Part shown: positions 1 through 6,652 of the stretch, piece after piece
How positions within the stretch are numbered: the stretch's first letter is position 1
Layout: each line of letters opens with the position of its first letter
Origin: Caulobacterales bacterium 32-69-10
GTDB taxonomy: Bacteria; Pseudomonadota; Alphaproteobacteria; Caulobacterales; Caulobacteraceae
DNA: 12,774 bases
Assembly (NCBI GenBank): GCA_002280485.1
Contig: NCED01000066.1
Coordinates: 1-12,774 of the forward strand
Direction: 5' to 3'
Made by a program: the position numbers and the translations under genes
The notes under the pieces: model-generated
Told to the model about the DNA's origin: nothing
Databases searched by the model: none
What the model saw: only the letters and a program-made list of their open reading frames with translations

Positions 1-1
1 C

Positions 2-892
2 ATCATCAACTCGGCGCTGGTCTCCTACGAGCGCCTGCCGATGCTCGAGATCGTCTTCGACCGGCTGGTCCGGTTGATGACGACGTCCCTGCGCAATTTC
101 ACCTCGGACAACGTCGAGGTCAGCCTCGACAACATCTCGTCGATCCGCTTCGGCGACTATCTGAACTCGATCCCGCTGCCGGCCATCTTGGCGGTGTTCC
201 GGGCCGAGGAGCTCGACAACTACGGCCTGCTGACGGTCGATTCCAACCTGATCTATTCCATCGTCGACGTGCTGCTCGGCGGCCGCCGCGGCACCGCGGC
301 CATGCGCATCGAGGGCCGGCCCTACACCACCATCGAGCGGGTTCTGGTGCAGCGGATGGTCGAGGTGGTGCTCAATGACGCCCGGGCCGCCTTCGAGCCC
401 CTGACCCCCGTCACCTTCAACCTGGACCGGCTGGAGACCAACCCGCGCTTCGCCGCCATCGCGCGTCCCGCCAACGCCGCCATCCTGGTCAAGCTGCGGA
501 TCGACATGGAGGACCGGGGCGGGCGCATCGAATTGCTGCTGCCCTACGCCACCCTGGAGCCGATCCGGAAGATGCTGCTGCAGCAGTTCATGGGCGAGAA
601 GTTCGGCCGCGACAACATCTGGGAAAGCCACCTCGCCACCGAACTGTGGACCACCCAGATGGAGGTCCGCGCCGTCCTCGACGAGCAGCAGGTCGACCTG
701 TCCCGGGTGCTGAACCTCAAGGTCGGCGACACCCTGATGCTGAACGCCACCCCGGATTCCACCGTCGAGCTGCGCTCCGGCCAGATTCCGCTCACCCGCG
801 GCCGCATGGGTCGCCGCAACCACAACATCGCCGTCCGGGTGGAGGCGCCGCTGGCGCCCGCCGCCAAGCGCGCCTTGCAGGGAAAACCATGA
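2..892 (+). CDS. fliM: Flagellar motor switch protein FliM (5' end outside window)
   Basis: FliM forms the C-ring with FliG and FliN at the cytoplasmic face of the motor, binds CheY-P and sets rotation direction. The reading frame is open from base 2, so the N-terminus is missing, including the CheY-binding EID-type motif; 296 codons are visible. The visible part opens with INSALVSYERLPMLEIVFDR, typical of the start of the FliM middle (CheC-like) domain, and continues with that domain to about visible residue 210. A C-terminal SpoA/FliN-like domain follows at about 218-285, with VNLKVGDTL-like (here LNLKVGDTLML) and the basic GRMGRRNHNIAVRV strand. An internal ATG at 41 lies inside conserved domain sequence and is not the true start. 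The TGA stop overlaps the next ATG (ATGA, 889-892), suggesting translational coupling to pflI. The family assignment is firm. Confidence 0.96.
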   Translation: MINSALVSYERLPMLEIVFDRLVRLMTTSLRNFTSDNVEVSLDNISSIRFGDYLNSIPLPAILAVFRAEELDNYGLLTVDSNLIYSIVDVLLGGRRGTAAMRIEGRPYTTIERVLVQRMVEVVLNDARAAFEPLTPVTFNLDRLETNPRFAAIARPANAAILVKLRIDMEDRGGRIELLLPYATLEPIRKMLLQQFMGEKFGRDNIWESHLATELWTTQMEVRAVLDEQQVDLSRVLNLKVGDTLMLNATPDSTVELRSGQIPLTRGRMGRRNHNIAVRVEAPLAPAAKRALQGKP

Positions 893-1392
893 CCCCTATC
901 GGCATCGGTCTCGACATCCTGCTGATCACCCTGCTGGTCACCGCCTTGACGGTCGGCCTCAGGCTGAACAAGCGCCTGAAGGCGATGCGCGAAGGCCAGG
1001 ACAGCTTCGTCAAGGCGGTGGGCGATCTCGACAGCGCCGCCACCCGCGCCCAGTCGGCCCTCGTCGCCCTGCGCGCGGCGTCGGAAGACGCCCATGACGA
1101 GCTGCTCACCCGCATCGAAACCGCCCGCGGCCTGATCGTGAAGCTGGACCGGGCCGCCGACATCGCCAGCCGCGCCGCCGCGGCGGCCCAGGCCGCCCCC
1201 ATCCAGGCCGCTCCGCCCGTCGCCGCCCTCCACCGGGGCGAGACCCGCCTCGACCCGCGCCCCCGCGGCGCGGCGCCGACGCGCCTGTCCAATGTGCGTC
1301 CCGCCGTCGCCCGGTCCGTGGACGAGGACCTGTTCGAGGCCGCGCCAAGCGCCCCAGCCGCCCCGGCCTGGCGCGCCGGAGACCGCCGATGA
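889..1392 (+). CDS. pflI: PflI-like flagellar positioning protein (DUF6468 type)
   Basis: The 167-residue product has one N-terminal membrane helix at about residues 5-25 (LDILLITLLVTALTVGL). An amphipathic, likely coiled-coil stretch follows at about 26-105 (LRLNKRLKAMREGQDSF..., then ARAQSALVAL and TRIETARGLIVKLDRA). The remainder is a Pro/Ala/Arg-rich, probably disordered tail. This layout, and the place directly after fliM, fit the small bitopic alphaproteobacterial proteins annotated DUF6468. Caulobacter PflI, a polar protein that marks where the flagellum is built, is to my recollection of this type. The start was chosen because ATG 889 overlaps the fliM stop (ATGA); upstream in-frame codons only re-read fliM. 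The stop overlaps the next start in the same way (1389-1392). The symbol rests on memory of family and context rather than on an alignment, so it is moderately sure. Confidence 0.72.
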   Translation: MTPIGIGLDILLITLLVTALTVGLRLNKRLKAMREGQDSFVKAVGDLDSAATRAQSALVALRAASEDAHDELLTRIETARGLIVKLDRAADIASRAAAAAQAAPIQAAPPVAALHRGETRLDPRPRGAAPTRLSNVRPAVARSVDEDLFEAAPSAPAAPAWRAGDRR

Positions 1393-2180
1393 GCCGCATG
1401 CCCCGTATCCTGCCCCTGGTGGCGATCGCCATCGGCGGCGTGCTCTCGGTCAAGGCCCTGGCCGAGGTCGACGCCCTGCCCAAGATGATGGCCGGCGCCC
1501 GCGCCTTCGCCGAGGAAGTGCAGACCAAGCCGGCCAAGAAGGCCGAGGCCGCAGAGGCCGCCAAGGAAGCCAAGGACAAGGCCGCCGAAGGCGCCGAGAC
1601 GACCACCGCCGCGCCGGCCAACGCGACCCCGGCCGCGCGGCCGCTGGTCTGCGCCCCCAGCGCCACCCAGCTGGCCAAGGACGCCGGCCTGTCGCCCGCC
1701 GAGCTGCAGGTGCTGCAGAGCCTGGGCGCGCGCCGCACCCAGCTCGATTCCCGCGAACAGGACATCGACACCCAGCTCAAGCTGCTCGCCGCCGCCGAGG
1801 CCAAGCTCGATTCCAAGCTCAAGGGCCTGACCGGCCTCAAGGCCGACCTGCAGACCCTGCTCGGCCAGACCGAGCAGAAGGAGAGCGAGGAGATCAACCG
1901 CCTCGTCACCGTCTACGGCAAGATGAAGCCCAAGGACGCCGCCGCGGTCATGGTCCAGCTCGACGACAAGGTGCGCCTGCCCGTCGCCGGCAAGCTGAAG
2001 GAGGCCGCCCTCGCCGCCATCCTGTCGCAGATGCCGCCCACCGACGCCAAGAAGCTGACCGAGAGCCTGGCCCGCCGCTACGACAAGGTGCAGGAACTCG
2101 CCCAGGCCGCCGCCGCCCCGCCGCCCGCCGCCGCCCCGGCCGCCGCGCCCAAACCCGCGCGGCCCAAGCCCGCGGCCTGA
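1389..2180 (+). CDS. MotE-like protein (MgtE N-terminal-type helical domain)
   Basis: This 263-residue protein begins with a signal-anchor at about residues 6-25 (RILPLVAIAIGGVLSVKAL). A long Lys/Ala/Glu-rich linker spans 40-85 and a coiled coil about 102-170 (PAELQVLQSLGARRTQLDSR, EAKLDSKLKGL). An MgtE-N/MotE-type helical repeat follows at about 170-230, with VYGKMKPKDAAAVMVQLDD and ILSQMPPTDAKKLTESLARR. The tail is Ala/Pro-rich. Rhizobial MotE is a periplasmic chaperone for MotC, but members next to fliM in other alphaproteobacteria are simply called MotE family, so a motor or stator accessory role outside the inner membrane is inference. Cys88 is the only cysteine I see. The ATG at 1389 overlaps the pflI stop (ATGA), making fliM-pflI-this gene a tightly coupled run. 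The family call is fairly secure; the function is not. Confidence 0.8.
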   Translation: MSRMPRILPLVAIAIGGVLSVKALAEVDALPKMMAGARAFAEEVQTKPAKKAEAAEAAKEAKDKAAEGAETTTAAPANATPAARPLVCAPSATQLAKDAGLSPAELQVLQSLGARRTQLDSREQDIDTQLKLLAAAEAKLDSKLKGLTGLKADLQTLLGQTEQKESEEINRLVTVYGKMKPKDAAAVMVQLDDKVRLPVAGKLKEAALAAILSQMPPTDAKKLTESLARRYDKVQELAQAAAAPPPAAAPAAAPKPARPKPAA

Positions 2181-2207
2181 AGTGTCGCACCTCCTCTGCC
2201 CCCTTCG

Positions 2208-2222
2208 TTAACCTCGACCTAA
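2208..2222 (+). promoter_or_regulatory. CtrA-like box upstream of the TPR gene
   Basis: TTAA (2208-2211), seven bases, then CTAA (2219-2222) matches the CtrA pattern TTAA-N7-TTAA with one mismatch. It lies in the 68-bp gap between the MotE-like stop and the TPR start, 26 bp before the ATG. This suggests the TPR gene has its own CtrA-responsive start besides read-through from fliM. Binding is predicted, not shown. Confidence 0.55.
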
Positions 2223-2248
2223 GACGCCCCGGCGCAAACTCGCCGCTC

Positions 2249-5206
2249 ATGCGCGCGCTTCGCCCATCCCTCTGTTTCGCCCTGGCGCTCAGCCTGACGC
2301 TGGGGCCGGTCGCTCCGGCCGTGGCGGCCGCCGGGCCGGCGGAAGTGACGGTCAAGGTCGGCACCCGTCCGGACCTGTCGCGCATCCAGTTCTTCGGGGC
2401 CCAGCCGATCAACGCCCGCCGCGAGGGCGCGGACCTGATCCTGCGCTTTGGCAATATCGCGCCGCCCGACATCGCGCGCCTGCGCGTCGATCCGCCCAAG
2501 TACCTCAAGACCGCCAAGGCGACCCCGGTGAAGGGCGGCATGGAGCTGCGCCTGACCCTCGACGAGGGCGTCGACGTCCGCCTCGGCAAGGACGACGGGG
2601 CGACCTTCGTCAACCTGGCGCCGCCCGAGCAGCCGAAGACCGCGGCGGCCGCCGACGGCAAGGACCAAGCCCCCGGCGCGCGGCCCAATCCGATCCCCGC
2701 CTCAGGCGTGGTGAAGATGACGCCGGAGCTGCAGGGCCGCACCCTCCTGCTGCGTTTCCCGTGGCGCGCGCCCCTCGGCGCGGCCGTCTTCCGCCGCGGC
2801 GACGCGGTGTGGATGGTGTTCGACGCCCCGGCCAAGATCGACATCAGCGACAGCCCCCGCGGCCTTGTCCAGATGCGCAAGATGCAGACGGTGTCCGGCG
2901 CCGCCTTCTCGGCGGTCCGCATCACCGTCCCGCCGACCACCGTCGCCGCCGCCACGGCCGAAGGCGGGGTGTGGACCCTGGCGCTGGGGGCCTCCGCGGT
3001 CTCCGCCCCCGACGCCGTCAAGCTCGGCCGCGAGGACGCCGACGGCCCCGCCGTCCTGACCGCCCAGGTCGCCGGCGCCACCGGCGTGTTCTGGATCGCC
3101 GACCCGGTGGTCGGCGACCGCTTCGCCGCCGTCACCGCCCTGGCTCCTGCCAAGGGCCTGCCCGGCGCCCGCTCCTATGTCGACGCCGTCCTGCTGGCCT
3201 CCGCCCAGGGCTTGGCCGTCCAGCCGATCGCCGACGACCTCGCCATCACCGCCGACGGCGACATCGTCCGCATCGGCCGGCCCAAGGGCATGGCCCTGTC
3301 GCCGGTCTCGATGCAGGCGCGCAACGTCTCGGCCCCCGTGGGCCTGCCCCAGCCGGCGGCCATGCCGGCCCTGATCGACTTTCCCGGCTGGTCCAAGACC
3401 GGCGAGGGCGGCTTCAATCGTCGCTACGGTCAGCTGATGGACCTGGCCGCCGCCGAAGCGGCCAAGGGCAAGGCCGGCGGGGTGCAGGCGCGCCTGGGCC
3501 TCGCCCGCTTCCTGATCGGCTCCGAACTGGCCCACGAGGGCGTCGGCGTCCTCAACATGATCGCCAAGGCCGAGCCCACCATGATGGGCGACCCCGAGTT
3601 CCGCGGCCTGCGCGGCGCCGCGCGGGTGATGGCCGGCCGGTTCAAGGACGCCCAGGCCGACTTCTCCTCGCCGGTCCTGGCCGAAGACCCCGCCAGCGCC
3701 CTGTGGCGCGGCTATGTCGCCGCCCGCCTCGGCGACTATACCGGGGCGCGCGACCAGCTTTCCGCCGGCCGCTCGGCCCTGGCCCAGTTCGCGCCGAAGT
3801 GGAAGGCCCGCTTCGCCCGCGCCGACGTGGATGCGTCCCTGGCGGTGAAGGATCTCGGCGCGGCCCGCTCGGCCCTGATGGTGGCCCAGTCCGCCCCCCT
3901 CGACGAGACCGAGGCCGCCGGCGTCCGCCTGTCCGAGGCCAAGCTGGCCGACGCTTCCGGTCAGGTGGATCAGGCCCTGGCCCTCTACGACGACGTGGCC
4001 GCCAGCCCCTACGGCGCCATCGCCGCCCCGGCCCTGTTGCGCTCCACCGAGCTGAAGCTGGCCAGGGGCAAGCTCAAGTCCGCCGACGCCATCGCGACCC
4101 TGGATTCCCTGCGCTTCCGCTGGCGCGGCGACGCCACCGAGTTGGAGACCGTCCGCTCGCTCGGCCGCATCTACATCGGCCAGGGCCATTATCGCGAGGC
4201 CCTGGAGGCCCTGCGCTCGGCCGGCCAGCGCCTGCCCGACCTGCCCACGGCGGTAGGGCTGCAGCAGGATCTCGGGACCGCCTTCAAGGCCCTGTTCCTG
4301 GGCGGCGGGGCCGACGGCATGCAGCCGGTCCAGGCCCTGGCCCTGTTCTACGACTTCAAGGAATTCACCCCCATCGGCGCCGACGGCGACCTGATGGTGC
4401 GCCGCCTCGCCCGCCGGCTGGTCGACGTCGACCTGCTCGACCAGGCCGCGGTCCTGCTCAAGTACCAGGCCGAGAACCGGCTCGACGGCGTGGCGCGGGC
4501 CGAGGTCTCCACCGACCTCGCCATGATCGAGCTGATGAACCGCAAGCCCGAACAGGCCCTGCAGGCGCTCAACAAGTCGCGCACCACCCTCCTGCCCAAC
4601 GCCCTGAACGCCGAGCGCCGGGTGGTCGAGGCCCGGGCGCTGATGCAGCTCGGCCGCTACGATCACGCCGTCGAGATCCTCGGCAAGGACGCCTCGCCCG
4701 AGGCCGCCGAACTGCGCGCCGAAGTGGCGTGGAAGCAGCGCGAATGGCCGCAGGCCGGCCAATTGCTGGAGGCCCGCCTCGGCGATCGCTGGAAAAGCGC
4801 CGCGCCGCTCACCCGCGACGAGGAGACCAAGCTGCTCCGCGCCGGCGCCGCCTACAGCCTGGCCGGCGACGACGCGTCCCTGGCCCGTCTGCGCGCCCGC
4901 TACGCCAAGCTGGTCGACGGCCCCCAAGCCCGCCGTCGCCGCCAACCCCGCCCCGGCGAAGGGGTAGGTTTCTACGACGTTCGTCATGCTGAGGAGCGCG
5001 AGCGCAGCTTGCGCGTCTCGAAGCACGCAGATGTTCAGCGGCCTCTTGCCGAAAGGAACTGCACGGTCGTCCAATCGCCCCGGATCAACGCTTCCTTCTT
5101 CGCGTGTCCCCAGCCCTTGATCTGGCGCTCGGTTTCGATCGCCTCATGGATCGTCGGTACTTCAACCGACCAGACGAGTTCGAGCGGCCGGCGCGTTGAG
5201 GTGTAA
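2249..5206 (+). CDS. Secreted TPR-repeat protein of the flagellar cluster (probable 3' frameshift)
   Basis: ATG 2249 gives a clear Sec signal peptide (RALRPSLCFALALSLTLGP..., cleavage near residues 26-28), so the product should be periplasmic or outer-membrane associated. Residues about 30-340 look beta-rich; the first part (VKVGTRPDLSRIQFFG, then LILRFGNIAPP) recalls AMIN-like domains, as inference. From about 400 to 890 it is an alpha-helical solenoid with recognisable TPR units, e.g. LGRIYIGQGHYREALEAL near 637 and ALMQLGRYDHAVEILGKD near 795. The frame stays open upstream of 2249, but that part only overlaps the MotE-like gene. As written the ORF is 985 codons. Its last 94 residues start with an RRRRQPRPGEG run and then read through the inverted repeat and antisense of the nuclease gene. 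Removing one C from the C5 run at 4921-4925 gives a natural Ala/Pro tail ending at TAG 4965-4967 (905 aa). No gene symbol is known to me. The role is unknown; position suggests flagellum or envelope. Confidence 0.8.
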   Translation: MRALRPSLCFALALSLTLGPVAPAVAAAGPAEVTVKVGTRPDLSRIQFFGAQPINARREGADLILRFGNIAPPDIARLRVDPPKYLKTAKATPVKGGMELRLTLDEGVDVRLGKDDGATFVNLAPPEQPKTAAAADGKDQAPGARPNPIPASGVVKMTPELQGRTLLLRFPWRAPLGAAVFRRGDAVWMVFDAPAKIDISDSPRGLVQMRKMQTVSGAAFSAVRITVPPTTVAAATAEGGVWTLALGASAVSAPDAVKLGREDADGPAVLTAQVAGATGVFWIADPVVGDRFAAVTALAPAKGLPGARSYVDAVLLASAQGLAVQPIADDLAITADGDIVRIGRPKGMALSPVSMQARNVSAPVGLPQPAAMPALIDFPGWSKTGEGGFNRRYGQLMDLAAAEAAKGKAGGVQARLGLARFLIGSELAHEGVGVLNMIAKAEPTMMGDPEFRGLRGAARVMAGRFKDAQADFSSPVLAEDPASALWRGYVAARLGDYTGARDQLSAGRSALAQFAPKWKARFARADVDASLAVKDLGAARSALMVAQSAPLDETEAAGVRLSEAKLADASGQVDQALALYDDVAASPYGAIAAPALLRSTELKLARGKLKSADAIATLDSLRFRWRGDATELETVRSLGRIYIGQGHYREALEALRSAGQRLPDLPTAVGLQQDLGTAFKALFLGGGADGMQPVQALALFYDFKEFTPIGADGDLMVRRLARRLVDVDLLDQAAVLLKYQAENRLDGVARAEVSTDLAMIELMNRKPEQALQALNKSRTTLLPNALNAERRVVEARALMQLGRYDHAVEILGKDASPEAAELRAEVAWKQREWPQAGQLLEARLGDRWKSAAPLTRDEETKLLRAGAAYSLAGDDASLARLRARYAKLVDGPQARRRRQPRPGEGVGFYDVRHAEERERSLRVSKHADVQRPLAERNCTVVQSPRINASFFACPQPLIWRSVSIASWIVGTSTDQTSSSGRRVEV
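4980..5030 (+). repeat. Left arm of 51-bp inverted repeat
   Basis: Runs from TTCGTCATGCTGAGGAGCGC to AAGCACGCAG. Its reverse complement matches 5347-5397 except for one G/T difference. It begins 13 bp after the probable ancestral stop of the TPR gene (4967) and ends 4 bp before the nuclease stop triplet (5035). Confidence 0.95.
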
Positions 5207-5316
5207 CCGCCCAACGTTCCATCGGCGTGTTGGCCTAAGCGCTGGTCGAGGTCGGTCGTGCAGCCGACGTAATAGGACCCGTCGGCACAGCGCAGGATGT
5301 AGGTCCAAGCCGCCAT
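5035..5316 (-). CDS. Small GIY-YIG nuclease family protein (YhbQ/UPF0213-like)
   Basis: The 93-residue product is a single GIY-YIG domain, the usual size for stand-alone YhbQ-type proteins. The first strand is TYILRCADGSYYVGCTTDL, with Y6-I7-L8 in place of GIY and Y16-V17-G18 as YIG. R26 (DLDQRL) and the probable metal-binding E63 (EAIETERQIKGW) are present, as are H30 and K67, so the active site looks intact. A conserved KKEALIRGDW segment closes the domain. Such proteins are predicted DNA endonucleases, but the cellular role of this subfamily is poorly defined. No strong ribosome site precedes the ATG. The gene lies antisense to the read-through tail of the TPR gene and is enclosed by inverted repeats; it does not belong to the flagellar operons in function. 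The family call is firm, substrate and role unknown. Confidence 0.9.
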   Translation of the reverse strand: MAAWTYILRCADGSYYVGCTTDLDQRLGQHADGTLGGYTSTRRPLELVWSVEVPTIHEAIETERQIKGWGHAKKEALIRGDWTTVQFLSARGR

Positions 5317-5346
5317 GCTGGCAGCTTAGCAGATGGTGCGATCGAG

Positions 5347-5397
5347 CTGCGTGCTTCGAGACGCGCAAGCTTCGCTCGCGCTCCTCAGCATGACGAA
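5347..5397 (-). repeat. Right arm of 51-bp inverted repeat
   Basis: Begins CTGCGTGCTTCGAGACGCGC and ends CAGCATGACGAA, the inverted copy of 4980-5030 with one mismatch. It ends 26 bp from the fliP stop triplet (5424), so fliP transcripts run into the element. Confidence 0.95.
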
Positions 5398-5423
5398 GGA
5401 GGTGCGTAGGGTTGAGGAAGAAT

Positions 5424-6230
5424 CTACGTCCCAGCCCCGTGCCGGAAGCTTTCCACCAGCGACCCGGCCACCAGGCGCCAGCCGTCGACCAGCACGAAGA
5501 AGATCAGCTTGAACGGCAGGCTCACAACCACGGGGGGCAGCATCATCATGCCCATGCTCATCAGCACGCTGGCCACCACCAGGTCGATGACCAGGAAGGG
5601 CACGAACAGCAGAAAGCCGATCTCGAAGGCGCGCTTCAGCTCCGAGATCATGAAGGCCGGCGTCACCACCTGCAGCGGCGTGTCCTGGGCGGTCCGCGGG
5701 CGCGGGATGCGCGACAGGCGGATGAACAGGGCCAGGTCGTCCCGGTTCACCTGCCCCAGCATGAAGGTCTTCACCGGGGCCGAGGCGGCGGTGAAGGCCT
5801 GGGGCAGCTCCATGCGGTGGTCGAGCAGGGGGCGGATGCCGGCGTTGTAGGAGGCGGTGAAGGTCGGCCCCATGACGATGGCGGTCAGGAACAGGGCCAG
5901 GCTGACGATCACCGCGTTGGGCGGGCTCTGCTGCAGGCCCAGCGCGGTGCGCAGCAGCGACAGCACCACCACGATGCGCACGAAGGAGGTGGTCATCATC
6001 ACGATCGACGGCGCCAGGGACAGCACCGTCATCAGGCCCACGAGCTGCACCACCCGGTCGGTCAGGCCGGCCCCGGTGCCGAGGTCGATGTTCAGCGCCT
6101 GGGCCGCGGCCAGGGCGGGGAAGATCATGCTGACCGCGGTGGCGACCACCGCCAGGCGGGCCGCGCGGGCGATGTCGCCCTTGTCGGCGGGGAACAGCAC
6201 CTTCTGCAGGGCGGCGGCGAGACTACGCAT
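5424..6230 (-). CDS. fliP: Flagellar type III export gate protein FliP
   Basis: FliP, with FliQ and FliR, builds the helical core of the flagellar export gate in the inner membrane. The 268-residue protein has a cleavable signal peptide (about 23-44, ending FPALAAAQA), usual for FliP. Membrane segments follow near 61-79, 84-97, 106-120 and in the C-terminal third. The family signature PAFMISELKRAFEIGF lies at about 191-206, followed by LLFVPFLVIDLVVAS and MMMLPP. The frame stays open 68 codons upstream, but that part overlaps fliO in another frame and has a nonsense Ser/Arg/Cys composition. ATG 6230 is therefore taken as the start, giving an 8-bp overlap with the end of fliO. It is the second gene of fliOP, transcribed away from flgB. 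The protein looks complete. Confidence 0.96.
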   Translation of the reverse strand: MRSLAAALQKVLFPADKGDIARAARLAVVATAVSMIFPALAAAQALNIDLGTGAGLTDRVVQLVGLMTVLSLAPSIVMMTTSFVRIVVVLSLLRTALGLQQSPPNAVIVSLALFLTAIVMGPTFTASYNAGIRPLLDHRMELPQAFTAASAPVKTFMLGQVNRDDLALFIRLSRIPRPRTAQDTPLQVVTPAFMISELKRAFEIGFLLFVPFLVIDLVVASVLMSMGMMMLPPVVVSLPFKLIFFVLVDGWRLVAGSLVESFRHGAGT

Positions 6231-6504
6231 CGAGGCGGGCTTTCGGCGGGGAGACGGGCCGCGACTCGAGCATCCGCCCCTCGCCCAGGAGCAGCAGCCG
6301 CTCCTCCTGGTCGAAGCGGACCAGCACCAAGCGGCGGGACGGGTCGAGGTTGAGGCTTTCGACGATGGCCAGGCGGCGCTCGCCGGGAGGCCGCAGCTGG
6401 AACATGCCGGCCGGGCCCCAGCGGCGCGCGGCATAGGCGGCCAGGCCGATCAGGCCCAGGGTCACGACCAGGCCGAACACGGCCTGCAACACGGCGAGGA
6501 ACAT
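6223..6504 (-). CDS. fliO: Flagellar biosynthesis protein FliO
   Basis: This small, 93-residue bitopic membrane protein has one N-terminal helix at about 3-25 (LAVLQAVFGLVVTLGLIGLA). A short cytoplasmic domain follows, with the FliO-type strand pattern RLAIVESLNLDPSRRLVLVR followed by RLLLLGEGRMLES. FliO helps FliP assemble into the export gate. It is on the short side, as usual for alphaproteobacterial FliO. The gene overlaps the fliP start by 8 bp (TAG at 6225-6223, fliP ATG at 6230-6228), so the two are probably translationally coupled. Its ATG lies about 60 bp downstream of the CtrA box at 6566-6580, read on the minus strand. The ribosome site is weak (GGGG a few bases before the ATG). 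Identification rests on fold pattern plus position before fliP. Confidence 0.88.
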   Translation of the reverse strand: MFLAVLQAVFGLVVTLGLIGLAAYAARRWGPAGMFQLRPPGERRLAIVESLNLDPSRRLVLVRFDQEERLLLLGEGRMLESRPVSPPKARLDA

Positions 6505-6514
6505 TCTAGGCCCC

Positions 6515-6613
6515 GAATCGCAAGGCGCTTTCGGCGCCGCTGAGCCCGAGTCTGGGAGGCGCTTCCTAACGCGCCGTTAACCATGCGCCCGGCAAACTCT
6601 ACCCAGTGGAATC
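6515..6613. promoter_or_regulatory. Cluster of three GAnTC (CcrM-type) methylation sites
   Basis: GAATC at 6515-6519, GAGTC at 6548-6552 and GAATC at 6609-6613 surround the CtrA box in the fliO/flgB intergenic region. GAnTC is the target of the cell-cycle methyltransferase CcrM in Caulobacterales. At this base composition about one site per 300-350 bp is expected, so three in about 100 bp is a mild excess. A role in timing expression is inference. Confidence 0.5.
6566..6580. promoter_or_regulatory. CtrA box between divergent fliO and flgB
   Basis: CTAA (6566-6569), N7, TTAA (6577-6580); on the minus strand this reads TTAA-N7-TTAG. The plus strand continues as TTAACCAT (6577-6584), the second CtrA-associated motif known from Caulobacter. 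It is 61 bp from the fliO start and 72 bp from the flgB start, so one site could serve both promoters. Early (class II) flagellar genes in Caulobacter are CtrA-dependent, which fits. Confidence 0.75.
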
Positions 6614-6652
6614 GAGGGCAGAAGCCCGACCAGACTTCGGCCGGCGCGCGCG

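Larger units (their letters stand above)
4980..5397. mobile_element. Candidate small mobile unit: GIY-YIG gene bounded by 51-bp inverted repeats
   Basis: Two 51-bp arms (4980-5030 and 5347-5397) are inverted copies identical at 50 of 51 positions and enclose only the GIY-YIG gene. The left arm ends 4 bp beyond the nuclease stop codon, and the right arm begins 30 bp upstream of its start. The 418-bp unit sits between the converging TPR gene and fliP. I see no direct target-site duplication at its edges; a short CTACG/CGTAG pair outside the arms (4972-4976, 5405-5409) is inverted instead. Mobility is inference. The arms may equally be two copies of a dispersed intergenic repeat. Confidence 0.45.

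Noticed and set aside
1292..2248. A 319-codon upstream extension of the TPR frame
   Set aside because: It overlaps the end of pflI and all of the MotE-like gene in another frame, is Arg/Pro/Gly-rich, and would hide the clear signal peptide at 2249.
2702..5074. A 790-codon open frame antisense to the TPR gene
   Set aside because: It has a Gly/Gln/His/Ala-rich composition without domain features and mirrors the codon pattern of the real gene; long antisense frames are common at this G+C content.
4968..5420. Insertion sequence with a transposase or direct target-site duplication
   Set aside because: No transposase and no flanking direct repeat were found; only the inverted arms and the nuclease gene, so it is kept as a candidate unit rather than an IS.
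5412..6353. A 313-codon plus-strand frame opposite fliP/fliO
   Set aside because: The His/Gln/Gly-rich product is the usual shadow of a hydrophobic membrane protein read backwards.
6231..6434. A 68-codon N-terminal extension of FliP
   Set aside because: It overlaps fliO out of frame and has a non-native Ser/Cys/Trp-rich composition; the signal peptide begins shortly after ATG 6230.
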